The notes below the pieces were generated by a model. That model was not told where the DNA came from. It was given only the letters and a program-made list of their open reading frames with translations, and did no database searches. The position numbers and the translations under genes were made by a program. Of a stretch of DNA of 64,000 nucleotides, positions 23,996 to 32,658 are shown piece by piece (within the stretch, counting starts at the first letter, position 1; each line of letters opens with the position of its first letter). The DNA is from Streptomyces sp. NBC_01260 (GTDB lineage Bacteria > Actinomycetota > Actinomycetes > Streptomycetales > Streptomycetaceae), in NCBI RefSeq assembly GCF_036226405.1, contig NZ_CP108464.1:7502001-7566000 (forward strand). Direction: 5' to 3'.

Positions 23996-24843
23996 AGGAA
24001 ATCGAACTGTCGGCCGGGACGGTCGCCTACGAGGACACCGGCGGCGACGGCCCGACGGTGGTCCTGCTCCACGGGCTGATGATGGACGCGTCCTTGTGGG
24101 ACGGGACGGTCGCCGGGCTGTCCGCCGGCCACCGCTGCCTGGCGCCGACGCTGCCCCTGGGCGCGCATCTGCACGCGATGCGCGCGGACGCCGACCTCTC
24201 GCTCCTCGGGGCGGCCCGGCTGGTCGCCGAATTCCTCGACCGCCTGGACCTGCGGGACGTCACGCTCGTCGGCAACGACACCGGCGGGGCCCTCGTCCAA
24301 CTGCTCATCGGCGACGGCGACCGCGCCGCCCGGGTGGGGCGGGTGGTGCTGGTCTCCTGCGAGGCGTTCGACAACTACCCGGCACGGGTGACGGGTACGA
24401 CTCTCGCGCTCGCCGGCCGGCTGTCGCCGCGTCTCTTCGGGCTGTTCATGCAGCAGATGCGGTTGCGGGCGGTCCGCCGCCTCCCGATCGCGTTCGGGTG
24501 GCTGACCAAGCGGGGCGACGCGGCCACCCGGCGGTGGACGCGGCCCGTCATGACCCGGCAGGGCATCCGCCGCGATGCGGTCCGGACGCTGCGAGCGGCG
24601 GACGCGGATGCCCGCAGGCTGGCCGAGGCGGCCGGGACGCTGCCGTCCTTCGACCGGCCCGCACTCGTCGTCTGGGCGGCCGGGGACCGCGTGATGCCGC
24701 CCGAACACGGCCGACGCCTCGCGGCGCTCCTCCCGCAGGGGCGGCCGGCCGAGATCGCCGACAGTCGCACGCTCGTCCCGCTGGACCAGCCGGAGCGGCT
24801 GGCCCTGGCGATCCGGGAGTTCGTGCCCGCGCGCAGCCGGTGA
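23992..24843 (+). CDS. alpha/beta-hydrolase, haloalkane-dehalogenase-like
   Basis: Alpha/beta-hydrolase of 283 residues. The oxyanion segment VVLLHGLMMDASLWDG is followed by the nucleophile elbow VTLVGNDTGGALVQLL, with Asp in place of Ser as in haloalkane dehalogenases and some epoxide hydrolases. The acid/base part near the C-terminus reads RPALVVWAAGDRVMPPEHGR and TLVPLDQPERLA; the expected catalytic His is not evident there (Leu-Val-Pro-Leu), so it may be a divergent or impaired enzyme. Start ATG 23992 overlaps the stop of the deleted hydrolase; both lie behind the palindrome and are probably TetR-controlled. Confidence 0.8.
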   Translation: MKEIELSAGTVAYEDTGGDGPTVVLLHGLMMDASLWDGTVAGLSAGHRCLAPTLPLGAHLHAMRADADLSLLGAARLVAEFLDRLDLRDVTLVGNDTGGALVQLLIGDGDRAARVGRVVLVSCEAFDNYPARVTGTTLALAGRLSPRLFGLFMQQMRLRAVRRLPIAFGWLTKRGDAATRRWTRPVMTRQGIRRDAVRTLRAADADARRLAEAAGTLPSFDRPALVVWAAGDRVMPPEHGRRLAALLPQGRPAEIADSRTLVPLDQPERLALAIREFVPARSR

Positions 24844-24889
24844 CGCACGCGCCGATGACGGTGTCACCCGCCCGTCGCGGGCGGAACGC

Positions 24890-24985
24890 CTACTCGCAGG
24901 CGACCCCGTCCCCGTCGCGGTCGAGATGCCGCCCGTAGCCGGGTTCCCCGGCGTGAATGGGTCCCCCAAGTGATGCGTCGGGCAT
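24890..24985 (-). pseudogene. excalibur calcium-binding domain remnant
   Basis: The minus-strand segment ending at 24890 reads PIHAGEPGYGRHLDRDGDGV followed by A-C-E and stop. This is the second half of an excalibur (extracellular Ca2+-binding) domain with its Asp-rich DRDGDG loop. The first half with the paired cysteine and the secreted leader are absent; upstream sequence is unrelated. Probably the tail of a decayed secreted protein. Confidence 0.5.
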
Positions 24986-25206
24986 GACCGTAGCGAGGAC
25001 GTGAGGGCCGGTGTGAGCCATACATTCCACTGGTGATGAACTTGTGACCAAATGGTGGATGAGAGGTGTGTGCGTCACTGTACGGACGCGACGCCCGCGT
25101 GGGACGGCCTCGCGAACTCGACGCCGAACGGGCGTCCGCGGCCTACCCTCAACGGGGCGACAGCGGCCCAGGACCACCAGCGACAACAACCGAACATGAG
25201 AGGTGA

Positions 25207-26049
25207 TTGATCACTCCAGCACCGCCCCGGCGCCCGTGCCCCCGCTACAGCGCCGACGGCACTCCCTGCTCCAACACCACCACCCGTGCGGACGGATGGT
25301 GCGGCCGGTGCGACGGCTACACGACCGTGACGCCCGCCGTGACCCGCAACGCCACCCGGCCGCGCCGCTCCGAGTGGCGGTGGGGGCCCGACACCTGGAC
25401 GCCCGGTGCTCTCGGCATGGACTCCGACGAGGCGTACGAGATCGACGTCACCCCCGGTGCCGTCGCGACGTACGGCAGAGTGCACGCGGTCACGCCACAG
25501 ATCGCCGAGACGCAGATCCGCTCCCTCCTCGAAGACCTCATCTCCGAGCAGGCCGTTACCGAACGAAGCAGCACCGGGACGTGGCGGATCTACTACCGCA
25601 AGCACGGGTACGGCCTGGTCATCAGCGCGGACCGCAGTCACGTCCTGCGATATTGCACCCGTCACGCGGAACGCACCTGGGCCCAGTACCGGACGGGTGT
25701 CACCTCGCGCATCAGCGGCTCCGGCGGTACGGCGGCGTGGAAGCGTGAAGCCCTGTCCAAGCACATCCCGGTGCCCATCGGCGGGAAGGCCCTCAACCTG
25801 TACGCCCGGCACACCCTCGGTCTGAAGGTCACGCGCGACAACATCGACGACATCGCGCAGCGACTCGCGACTCACCTGAGCGACAACGTCCTTCCGCACT
25901 GGCACCGCACGGCGGAGGCGGCCATCGAGGACGGCCACGGGAACACGTGGATCCTGCTGCGCAATGAGCGGTTCACCGACGGCATCATCGCCACGGTGCA
26001 CGCCACCGGCAGCGATCCCCACAGCCGTCACGAGGAGCGGCAGCGATGA
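25207..26049 (+). CDS. hypothetical protein with N-terminal zinc-ribbon-like cysteines
   Basis: Protein of 280 residues, function unknown. The N-terminus has Cys-x(8-9)-Cys and Cys-x-x-Cys spacing (CPRYSADGTPC, WCGRCDG) that could bind zinc. The remainder is mixed alpha/beta with a basic patch (WRIYYRKHGYGLVISADRSH) and a late YARHTLGLKVTRDNIDDIAQ. The start is TTG 25207 preceded by GAGAGG; a GTG nearby is out of frame. Such single proteins are common in accessory or phage-derived DNA, which fits the adjacent excalibur remnant. Confidence 0.6.
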   Translation: MITPAPPRRPCPRYSADGTPCSNTTTRADGWCGRCDGYTTVTPAVTRNATRPRRSEWRWGPDTWTPGALGMDSDEAYEIDVTPGAVATYGRVHAVTPQIAETQIRSLLEDLISEQAVTERSSTGTWRIYYRKHGYGLVISADRSHVLRYCTRHAERTWAQYRTGVTSRISGSGGTAAWKREALSKHIPVPIGGKALNLYARHTLGLKVTRDNIDDIAQRLATHLSDNVLPHWHRTAEAAIEDGHGNTWILLRNERFTDGIIATVHATGSDPHSRHEERQR

Positions 26050-26153
26050 GCGCCGGGCAGGAGGCCGGTGGAGCGGCAGGAGGGCCCCACTCGCCGAAAC
26101 GGTGTCATGCCGGCCGGAGCATGTAGCTGCGGCGAGCTCGTCCGCGGACAATC

Positions 26154-26732
26154 ATGGCTGCCATGGAGCGACCGAGGCCCCTCATCGAGTTCGGAGACGT
26201 CGCCCTGCGACGCTGGCGGGGACAGGACGACTTCGCTGCGGCCCACGAGCTGATTGAGGAGTCACTCGACCACCTGCGCCCCTGGGAACCCTGGGTGGCC
26301 GGTCACAGCGAGGAACACACCCGGGACTTCCTCGCCAAGTCCGCGTCGACGTGGGCCAACGGTGACGTGTACAACTACGCCATCACCAAGGACGGCACGC
26401 TCGTCGGCATGTGCCAGACCTACCGCGGGGCCGAACCGAACGGCCGGCTCATGGGGTATTGGCTGCACCCTGCCGCCACCGGCCAGGGCATCGCGACAAG
26501 AGCGACGGCGGCCTTGGCCGCCGAGATGTTCACCCTGCCGGCTGTGCGGTATCTGGAAATCGCGCACGACTCGGCCAACACCTCCAGCGCCGCTGTACCG
26601 CGCCGGCTGGGCTTCACCGAAGTCCGGCGCGAACGAGCGACACCGCCCGCGGCCCCCGCAGGCAGCGGGATCGAAGTGGTCTGGCGGCTGAACCGTCCGG
26701 TGCCGTCCGCTCACGGCACCCCCCGGCCCTGA
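26154..26732 (+). CDS. GNAT-family N-acetyltransferase (RimJ/RimL-like)
   Basis: GNAT acetyltransferase of 192 residues: N-terminal GDVALRRWRGQDDFAAAHEL, the acetyl-CoA loop region LMGYWLHPAATGQGIATRAT (motif Q/R-x-x-G-x-G/A replaced here by GQGIAT), and the last strand region SSAAVPRRLGFTEVRRE. The RimJ/RimL class acetylates protein N-termini or small amines; the target is unknown. ATG 26154 or ATG 26163 could start it. No co-transcribed partner is visible; the MFS gene 200 nt downstream has its own Shine-Dalgarno. Confidence 0.85.
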   Translation: MAAMERPRPLIEFGDVALRRWRGQDDFAAAHELIEESLDHLRPWEPWVAGHSEEHTRDFLAKSASTWANGDVYNYAITKDGTLVGMCQTYRGAEPNGRLMGYWLHPAATGQGIATRATAALAAEMFTLPAVRYLEIAHDSANTSSAAVPRRLGFTEVRRERATPPAAPAGSGIEVVWRLNRPVPSAHGTPRP

Positions 26733-26931
26733 TCGCCCGGTGGTGTGGCACCGGGCAACCCTTCCCGCAGTCCACGGCCTGCCGACGCCCGGGATCCCCG
26801 GTGAACGCCCTCGTCCTCGTCAACTGGGCGAGCGTCACCGCGTGTACGGCGCCGGCGCCCGGGCACCTGGCGGATATTGGATTCTCAGCGGTCCCGCAGT
26901 GTGCGCCCGCCCTGATCAGGAGGTATCCGCC

Positions 26932-28554
26932 GTGACAACCCCCGCCGCATCGGAGGAGCCCGAAGACACGGAGCAGGGTGCGGGTGGAGGCGGGCCGGGT
27001 GGCAGCCGGGGCCCGGGGAAAGACCGTGACGGCGAGGTCGCGGCGCCGGGTGATTCTGGGCTTGGCCTCATCACGACGGCCGTACCGGCCCGGCTGGACC
27101 GGCTGCCGTGGTCGCGCTGGCACTGGATGATCGTCGTGGGCCTCGGCACGGTGTGGATCCTGGACGGCCTCGAAGTGACGACGGTCGGCAACATCGCGGG
27201 CCGTCTGTCGGAGGAGGGTTCAGGGCTGGCCATCACGTCTGCGCAGGTCACGGGCCTTGCCGCAGCCCTCTACGTGGCGGGGGCCTGCTTGGGCGCGCTG
27301 TTCTTCGGCTGGCTCACCGACCGGTTCGGCCGCAAGAAGCTGTTCATGGTGACGCTCGCGGTCTACCTCGCCGCGACCGCGATGACGGGTCTGTCCTTCA
27401 GCGCGTGGTGGTTCTTCCTCTTCCGCTTCCTCACGGGTTTCGGTATCGGCGGGGAGTACGCGGCCATCAACTCGGCGATCGACGAGCTGATCCCATCGAA
27501 GTACCGGGGCCGGGTCGACCTCATCATCAACGGCAGCTACTGGCTGGGCGCCGTCGGCGGGGCGCTGCTGTCGGTCGTCATGCTGAACACGAACTACTTC
27601 CCCAAGGACCTCGGCTGGCGGCTCACCTTCGCTCTCGGTGTCGTCCTGGGCCTCGTGATCCTGCTCGTACGGAGGCACGTGCCGGAGAGCCCGCGGTGGC
27701 AGTTCATCCACGGCCACGGCGAGGACGCCGACAAGCTCGTCGGCTCCGTCGAGCGGGAGATCGAGAAGGAGAAACACGAGAAGCTGCCGCCCCCGGCCGG
27801 TGAGATCACGATCCACGAGCGCAAGAGCATCGGCTTCGGTCTCATCGCGAAGACCGTTTTCCACAGCTATCGCAAGCGCGCGGTGCTCGGACTGTCCCTC
27901 TTCATCGGCCAGGCCTTCCTCTACAACGCGATCACCTTCGGCTTCGGCGCGATCCTCACCACCTTCTACGGCGTCAAGAGTGGCCACACCGGCTACTACT
28001 TCGCGGTGATCGCGGCCGGCAACTTCATCGGCCCGCTCGCGCTCGGCAAGCTGTTCGACACGATCGGGCGGCGCGTCATGATCGCCGGAACGTACATCGT
28101 GCCGGGCATCCTGCTGTTCGTCACCGCCTGGCTCTTCGACCGGGGCTCGCTCACGGCCAACACCCTCACCGCGTGCTGGTGTGTCGTGCTGTTCTTCGCC
28201 TCGGCCGGGGCAAGCAGCGCCTATCTGACGGTCTCTGAGGTCTTCCCCATGGAGACCAGGGCCATGGCCATCGCCTTCTTCTACGCGATCGGTACGGCGG
28301 TCGGCGGGATCAGCGGCCCGCTCATCTTCGCCCAACTCACCGAATCGGGCGTCCCCGGCGATACGGCCCTCGCCTTCTGCATCGGCGCGGGACTGATGTG
28401 CGCGGCAGGCGTCGTCGCTGCCTTTCTCGCGGTCAACGCCGAGCAGCGCTCCTTGGAGGACATCGCCAGGCCCCTCTCCCAGACGGAGAAGAGCGGCGGG
28501 GAGCGGCCCGGCAGCGGCGGCGGCCAGACCTCCGTGGGCGGCACGGCGGGTTGA
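26932..28554 (+). CDS. MFS transporter, sugar-porter/aromatic-acid type
   Basis: Twelve-helix major facilitator of 540 residues with acidic hydrophilic extensions at both ends. The N-terminal domain has FGWLTDRFGRKKLF after helix 2 and RFLTGFGIGGEYAAINSAID in helix 4-5; the second half has LFDTIGRRVMIAG and EVFPMETRAMAIAF. These are the signatures of the metabolite:H+ symporter and sugar-porter branch. The substrate is unassigned. GTG 26932 with AGGAGG 8 nt upstream gives a normal N-terminus. Adjacent genes give no pathway clue. Confidence 0.85.
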   Translation: MTTPAASEEPEDTEQGAGGGGPGGSRGPGKDRDGEVAAPGDSGLGLITTAVPARLDRLPWSRWHWMIVVGLGTVWILDGLEVTTVGNIAGRLSEEGSGLAITSAQVTGLAAALYVAGACLGALFFGWLTDRFGRKKLFMVTLAVYLAATAMTGLSFSAWWFFLFRFLTGFGIGGEYAAINSAIDELIPSKYRGRVDLIINGSYWLGAVGGALLSVVMLNTNYFPKDLGWRLTFALGVVLGLVILLVRRHVPESPRWQFIHGHGEDADKLVGSVEREIEKEKHEKLPPPAGEITIHERKSIGFGLIAKTVFHSYRKRAVLGLSLFIGQAFLYNAITFGFGAILTTFYGVKSGHTGYYFAVIAAGNFIGPLALGKLFDTIGRRVMIAGTYIVPGILLFVTAWLFDRGSLTANTLTACWCVVLFFASAGASSAYLTVSEVFPMETRAMAIAFFYAIGTAVGGISGPLIFAQLTESGVPGDTALAFCIGAGLMCAAGVVAAFLAVNAEQRSLEDIARPLSQTEKSGGERPGSGGGQTSVGGTAG

Positions 28555-28840
28555 GCGACCGAGGGGCCCTGGCGTGATCACGCTCGGCGAGCCAGGCGAC
28601 CGTGCCCATGTTCGACGAACCGATCATCGGGCACGGCGTCCGCTCGTTGGACGAGATGCGGCCTGGGTTGCGGTGCGTACACAGCGCCCTGGTGATGTGA
28701 CTGTGGCTGAGTCGACCACCGCGTTGGCGGCTCTGCGTGTCAGGGGGAAGCTGTGATTGGCATCGGCCGTGGCACGGGCAAGCGCCGGATGCTGCCCGGC
28801 CGGCACCCGCGCGGGAGTGCGTGACCTCGGGCGCGCCCGC
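28555..28840. other. intergenic, nothing recognised
   Basis: 286 bp between the MFS stop and the receiver stop on the other strand. Short open frames exist on both strands, but none has a Shine-Dalgarno with coding bias or a recognisable motif. No strong hairpin was seen. Confidence 0.5.
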
Positions 28841-29290
28841 TCAGCCGGCGTCGCCCGGGCGGTGCGGAGGAATCGAGGCGATGTCGAGGAAGAAGGAATC
28901 GATGCTCTGGACGGACTCGATGAATTCGTCCAGGTTGACGGGCTTGGTGACGTAGGCGTTGGCGTGCTGGCGGTAGGCGGCGTCGATGTCGTCCGGCGCG
29001 GCGGACGTGGTCAGCACGACGATGGGGATGCTCGACAGCTCGGTGTCGGTCTTGAGGACGTTCAGCAACTCGCGGCCGTTCATGCGGGGCATGTTCAGAT
29101 CGAGCACGATGAGATCCGGCCGGTCGGTCCGCGGGTCGCGGAGGTACTCCAGCGCCGCGACGCCGTCGTCGGCCCGTTCGATACCGCGCGCCATGCCGCG
29201 CTCGGTCAGGGCCTCCTCGATCAGCATGGCGTCGGCCATGTCGTCCTCGACGAGCAGGACGGTGTACGCGCGGGGGGCGAGGCCGTTCAT
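28841..29290 (-). CDS. CheY/Rcp1-like response regulator
   Basis: Single receiver domain of 149 residues: acidic pair Asp16-Asp17 in VLLVEDDMADAMLIE, phosphorylation site Asp64 in DLIVLDLNMPRMNGRELL, Thr94/95 in IVVLTTS and Lys116 in YVTKPVNLDEFI. It resembles Rcp1, the partner of phytochrome-type kinases, and the divergent kinase at 29768 is of that class, so they are probably cognate. GGAG 7 nt before ATG 29290 supports this start. However the frame is open without a stop into an upstream helix-turn-helix segment (29291-29659), so a longer HTH-receiver protein may also be made. Confidence 0.85.
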   Translation of the reverse strand: MNGLAPRAYTVLLVEDDMADAMLIEEALTERGMARGIERADDGVAALEYLRDPRTDRPDLIVLDLNMPRMNGRELLNVLKTDTELSSIPIVVLTTSAAPDDIDAAYRQHANAYVTKPVNLDEFIESVQSIDSFFLDIASIPPHRPGDAG

Positions 29291-29659
29291 GGTTGAGCTC
29301 CGGGTCTGGTGGTCGGGAAGCGGGTGTGATGCGGGGCGGGCGGCGAAAACGAGTCCGGGCCAGCGTTTGCGGGCACCCTGGCGGCTGACGCCCCAGGCTC
29401 TGCCCAACTGCGGGTAACCGGCGCCCTCCTGCGCGGCGGCCCGGGCGGCCAGCGCCGCGCACTCCTCCACCGCCCGGCCGAGGTAGGCCAGGGCACGCAA
29501 TGAGGCCAGCGCGTCGCTCCGGAACACGTTCGGGTCCTGCCCGTCGGCATCCGCCACCGCCGTAGGGAGCGAGAGCTGCCGGGCGGCTTCGGCGACGGCA
29601 CATCGTGCCCGCTCGGCCAGTTCCTCCTGCTCGGGGCTCAGCCGCGTCTCAACTGCCAT
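29291..29659 (-). CDS. HTH segment in frame with the receiver gene
   Basis: From ATG 29659 the frame encodes a helical segment (SPEQEELAERARCAVAEAAR, SLRALAYLGRAVEECAALAA) and a C-terminal helix-turn-helix with YPQLGRAWGVSRQGARKRWP. The HTH resembles those fused to Clp-N-like and other actinobacterial regulators. It runs with no stop directly into the receiver domain, giving a 272-residue HTH-REC protein if initiated here. No clear Shine-Dalgarno precedes ATG 29659. The inverted order (DNA-binding first, receiver last) is unusual. A perfect 18-bp palindrome lies 31 bp upstream and may be its binding site. Confidence 0.55.
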
Positions 29660-29689
29660 GGGTGCACCGTAGACGCCCAGCCACCCCGG

Positions 29690-29707
29690 GGACAACCATG
29701 GTTGTCC
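29690..29707. promoter_or_regulatory. perfect 18-bp palindrome between regulator and kinase
   Basis: GGACAACCATGGTTGTCC sits in the 108-bp gap between the divergent HTH/receiver and histidine-kinase genes, 61 bp before the kinase start. Candidate operator for the HTH segment. Confidence 0.65.
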
Positions 29708-29767
29708 TCGCCGGTAGGGTGACGCCGCCCCGGCGCGCCGCGGGGGACCAGGGAGGACGGATCCGAC

Positions 29768-31375
29768 GTGCAGATCGACGCTGTTCAGCAGGACCTGGTA
29801 ACACCGCCGCGGCGGTCGCCCGGGGGCTGGACCACCCGCGGCTGGCTGGGTGCCGGCTCAGCGGCAGCGCTGGTTGTCCTCCTGGTCCTGACCGGGTGCG
29901 GAGTCTGGGTCCTGGCCCACGCCACCGACGTCAACAAGCGGCTCACCGATCGCTGGTCGCCGGCTTTGATCGCCTCCGTCCGGATGGAGAGTGCCCTGAT
30001 CAATCAGGAGACGGGCATCCGTGGGTACGGCATGACGGGGAAGCGTGAATTCCTCAAGCCGTACCAGGACGGCATCGCCCAGCAGAGAGCCGCGGCCGGG
30101 GCACTGGAGGGACTGGCCGAGGGTGACGGGCGGGCAACGGCCGACCTGGCCCGGGTGCGCGAGCGCGCCGAGCGATGGCAGGCCACTACCGGCCGCCCCG
30201 TCAGCGAAGCGGCCGACCCCGTCGGCTCCGCCCAGCAGCGGACGGAGTCGGGCAAGGCCGCCTTCGACGCTCTCCGCGCCTCGCTGGCCGAACAGCAGAC
30301 TCACATCGAGGCCGAGCGGCAGCGGGCACGCCACGACCTGCAGCGCGCCCGCACTCTGCGCAACACGGTCTTCACCGCCATCGCCTGCGTGGTCCTCGCC
30401 CTCATCGCGCTCGCCTTCGCCGGGCTGCGCAGGGGTGTCCAAGTGCCGCTGGAACGGTTGCGCGCGGACGTCCGGAGGATCGCGGACGGCCGCTTCGAGC
30501 ACTCCATCGCCCCCTCCGGCCCCGCAGACCTGAAAGCACTGGCGAGGGACGTGGACGGGATGCGCCGACGCCTTGCCAGGGAGCTGGAGTTCAGCGACCG
30601 CGCGCGGGCCCAGCTCGACGAACGGGCGACGGAGTTGCGCCGCTCCAACGAGGAACTCGAACAATTCGCCTATGTGGCCTCCCACGATCTGCAGGAGCCG
30701 CTGCGAAAGGTCGCCAGTTTCTGCCAGCTCCTGGAACGCCGCTACGCGGATCAGCTCGATGACCGTGCCAAGCAGTACATCGCCTTCGCGGTCGACGGTG
30801 CCAACCGGATGCAGACCCTCATCAACGACCTCCTCACCTTCTCCCGCGTTGGACGCCTGCACGCCGAGGACGCCGACGTCAGCCTCGCGACCGTGCTGCG
30901 GCGCACCACCAACTCCCTGGGCATGGCCATCGAGGAGACCGGGGCGATCCTCACTCATGACCCCCTTCCCTCGGTGCACGGAGACCCGACTCAGCTCGGT
31001 GTCCTGTTGCAGAACCTGATCTCCAACGCCATCAAGTTCCGCGCCCCGGGCGTCGTGCCCCGGGTCCATATCAGCGCCCGGCGACCCGCGGACGGTGCGG
31101 AGGGCGCCGACCGCCGCTGGGAATTCGCGGTGAGCGACAACGGCATCGGCATCGGTCCGGAATACGCCGAGAGGATCTTCGTGATCTTCCAGCGCCTCCA
31201 CACCCGTGACACGTATCCGGGTAACGGCATCGGCCTCGCGCTCTGTAAGAAGATCGTCGAATACCACGGCGGCACCATCACCCTCGACACCGGCCACACT
31301 CCCGGTACCCGCTTCGTCTTCACCCTCCCCCTGGCCCACGCAGACGCGCCCGCCGCCGATCCGGAGGGTTGCTGA
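29768..31375 (+). CDS. sensor histidine kinase, CHASE3-like input
   Basis: Membrane kinase of 535 residues. Helix 1 (about 25-48) and helix 2 (about 200-220) flank an extracytoplasmic CHASE3-like helical domain containing ESALINQETGIRGYGMTGKR. A HAMP linker follows, then HisKA with FAYVASHDLQEPLRKVASF (His near 305) and a HATPase domain with NLISNAIKFR (N box), SDNGIGIGPEYAERIF and TYPGNGIGLALCKKIVEYHG. This H-box type is shared by phytochrome-like kinases that phosphorylate Rcp1-type receivers. It starts at GTG 29768 and is divergent from its likely receiver. The signal is unknown. Confidence 0.9.
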   Translation: MQIDAVQQDLVTPPRRSPGGWTTRGWLGAGSAAALVVLLVLTGCGVWVLAHATDVNKRLTDRWSPALIASVRMESALINQETGIRGYGMTGKREFLKPYQDGIAQQRAAAGALEGLAEGDGRATADLARVRERAERWQATTGRPVSEAADPVGSAQQRTESGKAAFDALRASLAEQQTHIEAERQRARHDLQRARTLRNTVFTAIACVVLALIALAFAGLRRGVQVPLERLRADVRRIADGRFEHSIAPSGPADLKALARDVDGMRRRLARELEFSDRARAQLDERATELRRSNEELEQFAYVASHDLQEPLRKVASFCQLLERRYADQLDDRAKQYIAFAVDGANRMQTLINDLLTFSRVGRLHAEDADVSLATVLRRTTNSLGMAIEETGAILTHDPLPSVHGDPTQLGVLLQNLISNAIKFRAPGVVPRVHISARRPADGAEGADRRWEFAVSDNGIGIGPEYAERIFVIFQRLHTRDTYPGNGIGLALCKKIVEYHGGTITLDTGHTPGTRFVFTLPLAHADAPAADPEGC

Positions 31376-31602
31376 GCCCGAAGCCAGGAGCAGGACGCTG
31401 TCAGCTGTCTCCCCGGTGCTCAGGACACCCGGATGCCCGTCGGACCACCGTGCCGGAGCGCGGCCGGATCGTGGAGCACGGTTCTCTTGTCACTGAGGCG
31501 TTGCTCGTCGGCGACCACACGTCGCTAGTGGGAGACGATCATGACGCACGGATGCACAGCAGTGCTGGAAAGCGCCAGATCCAGACAGCAGTGGAGAGCG
31601 GG
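31376..31602. other. intergenic; possible ABC-ATPase scrap
   Basis: 227 bp between the kinase and uppP stops. One frame (about 31445-31480) reads PERGRIVEHGS, the usual late segment of ABC-transporter ATPases, but nothing else of such a protein is present. Otherwise nothing recognised. Confidence 0.3.
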
Positions 31603-32475
31603 TCACCCCGCGGATTCGCCAGCATGGGGGCTCAGGGATCCGGCGCCGACCAGGATGAACAGCAGAATGCCCAGGACGATCCGGTAGATCACGAAAGGCA
31701 TGAAGCTCTTGGTCGTGATGAACTTCATGAACCAGGCGATGACCACGTACCCCACACCGAACGCAATGAACGTGGCGAAGATCGTCGGCCCCCAGGCCAC
31801 ATGTCCCTCGCCCGCGTCCTTCAGCTCGAAGACGCCCGAGGCGAGGACCGCCGGGACCGCAAGCAGGAAGGAGTAACGTGCCGCCGCCTCGCGGGTGTAG
31901 CCCATCAGCAGACCGCCGCTGATCGTGGCGCCGGAGCGGGAGACGCCCGGGATCAGGGCCATCGCCTGGCAGAAGCCGAAGATCAGGCCGTCCTTGATGC
32001 CCAGTTCCTTGAGGGACTTGCGCTCCCTGATCGCCCGGTGCTTGCCGCCGGTCTCGTCACGGGCGGCCAGGCGGTCGGCGATGCCGAGCACGATGCCCAT
32101 CACGATCAGCGTGGTGGCGATCAGCCGCAGGTCGCGGAACGGGCCCTCGATCTGGTCCTTGAACGTCACGCCCAGCACACCGATCGGAATGGAGCCGACG
32201 ATGACCAGCCAGCCCATCTGGGCGTCGTGGTCACTGCGCATCGAGCGGTTCGTCAGCGACTTGAACCATGCGCCGACGATCCGGACGATGTCCTTGCGGA
32301 AGTAGATGAGGACTGCGGCTTCCGTGCCGATCTGGGTGATGGCGGTGAACGCCGCTCCCGGATCGTGCCAGCCGGCGAACGCCGCGGTGAGCCGCAGATG
32401 CGCGCTGGAGGAGATCGGCAGGAACTCGGTCAGTCCCTGAACGAGGCCGAGGACGAAGGATTCGAACCAGCTCAT
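31603..32475 (-). CDS. uppP: undecaprenyl-diphosphatase (UppP/BacA)
   Basis: Dephosphorylates undecaprenyl pyrophosphate at the membrane, recycling the lipid carrier of peptidoglycan synthesis; overproduction gives bacitracin resistance. The 290-residue protein has about eight membrane helices and both signature blocks: GLTEFLPISSSAHLRLTAAF (about 15-34) and ALIPGVSRSGATISGGLLMG (about 172-191) with the conserved Glu, Ser and Arg. Several uppP copies are normal in streptomycetes. The gene stands alone; a TVP38-type membrane protein is encoded upstream on the same strand after 183 nt. Confidence 0.95.
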   Translation of the reverse strand: MSWFESFVLGLVQGLTEFLPISSSAHLRLTAAFAGWHDPGAAFTAITQIGTEAAVLIYFRKDIVRIVGAWFKSLTNRSMRSDHDAQMGWLVIVGSIPIGVLGVTFKDQIEGPFRDLRLIATTLIVMGIVLGIADRLAARDETGGKHRAIRERKSLKELGIKDGLIFGFCQAMALIPGVSRSGATISGGLLMGYTREAAARYSFLLAVPAVLASGVFELKDAGEGHVAWGPTIFATFIAFGVGYVVIAWFMKFITTKSFMPFVIYRIVLGILLFILVGAGSLSPHAGESAG

Positions 32476-32658
32476 GGGGCTTGGGCCATCCTGAAGTGAT
32501 CATGCATCGTCCGACGGGCATCGGAGCCCGTCGGCAGCGTGCGGATTGCGGTCGTGTGAGGGCAGGGCCGCAGGGGCCCGGAGATCGTCTGTCGGACGCG
32601 GGAAGCGTATCGCCCCCAGGTGAACAGAAATACGACAACCCCCGGCGCTACCGCCGCG

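Noticed and set aside
28555..28840. Small genes in the gap between the MFS and receiver genes
   Set aside because: Short frames on both strands lack ribosome-binding sites and recognisable sequence.
31445..31485. ABC-transporter ATPase fragment (PERGRIVEHGS)
   Set aside because: Only about ten residues match and no neighbouring Walker or signature motif exists; could be chance in Arg/Gly-rich sequence.
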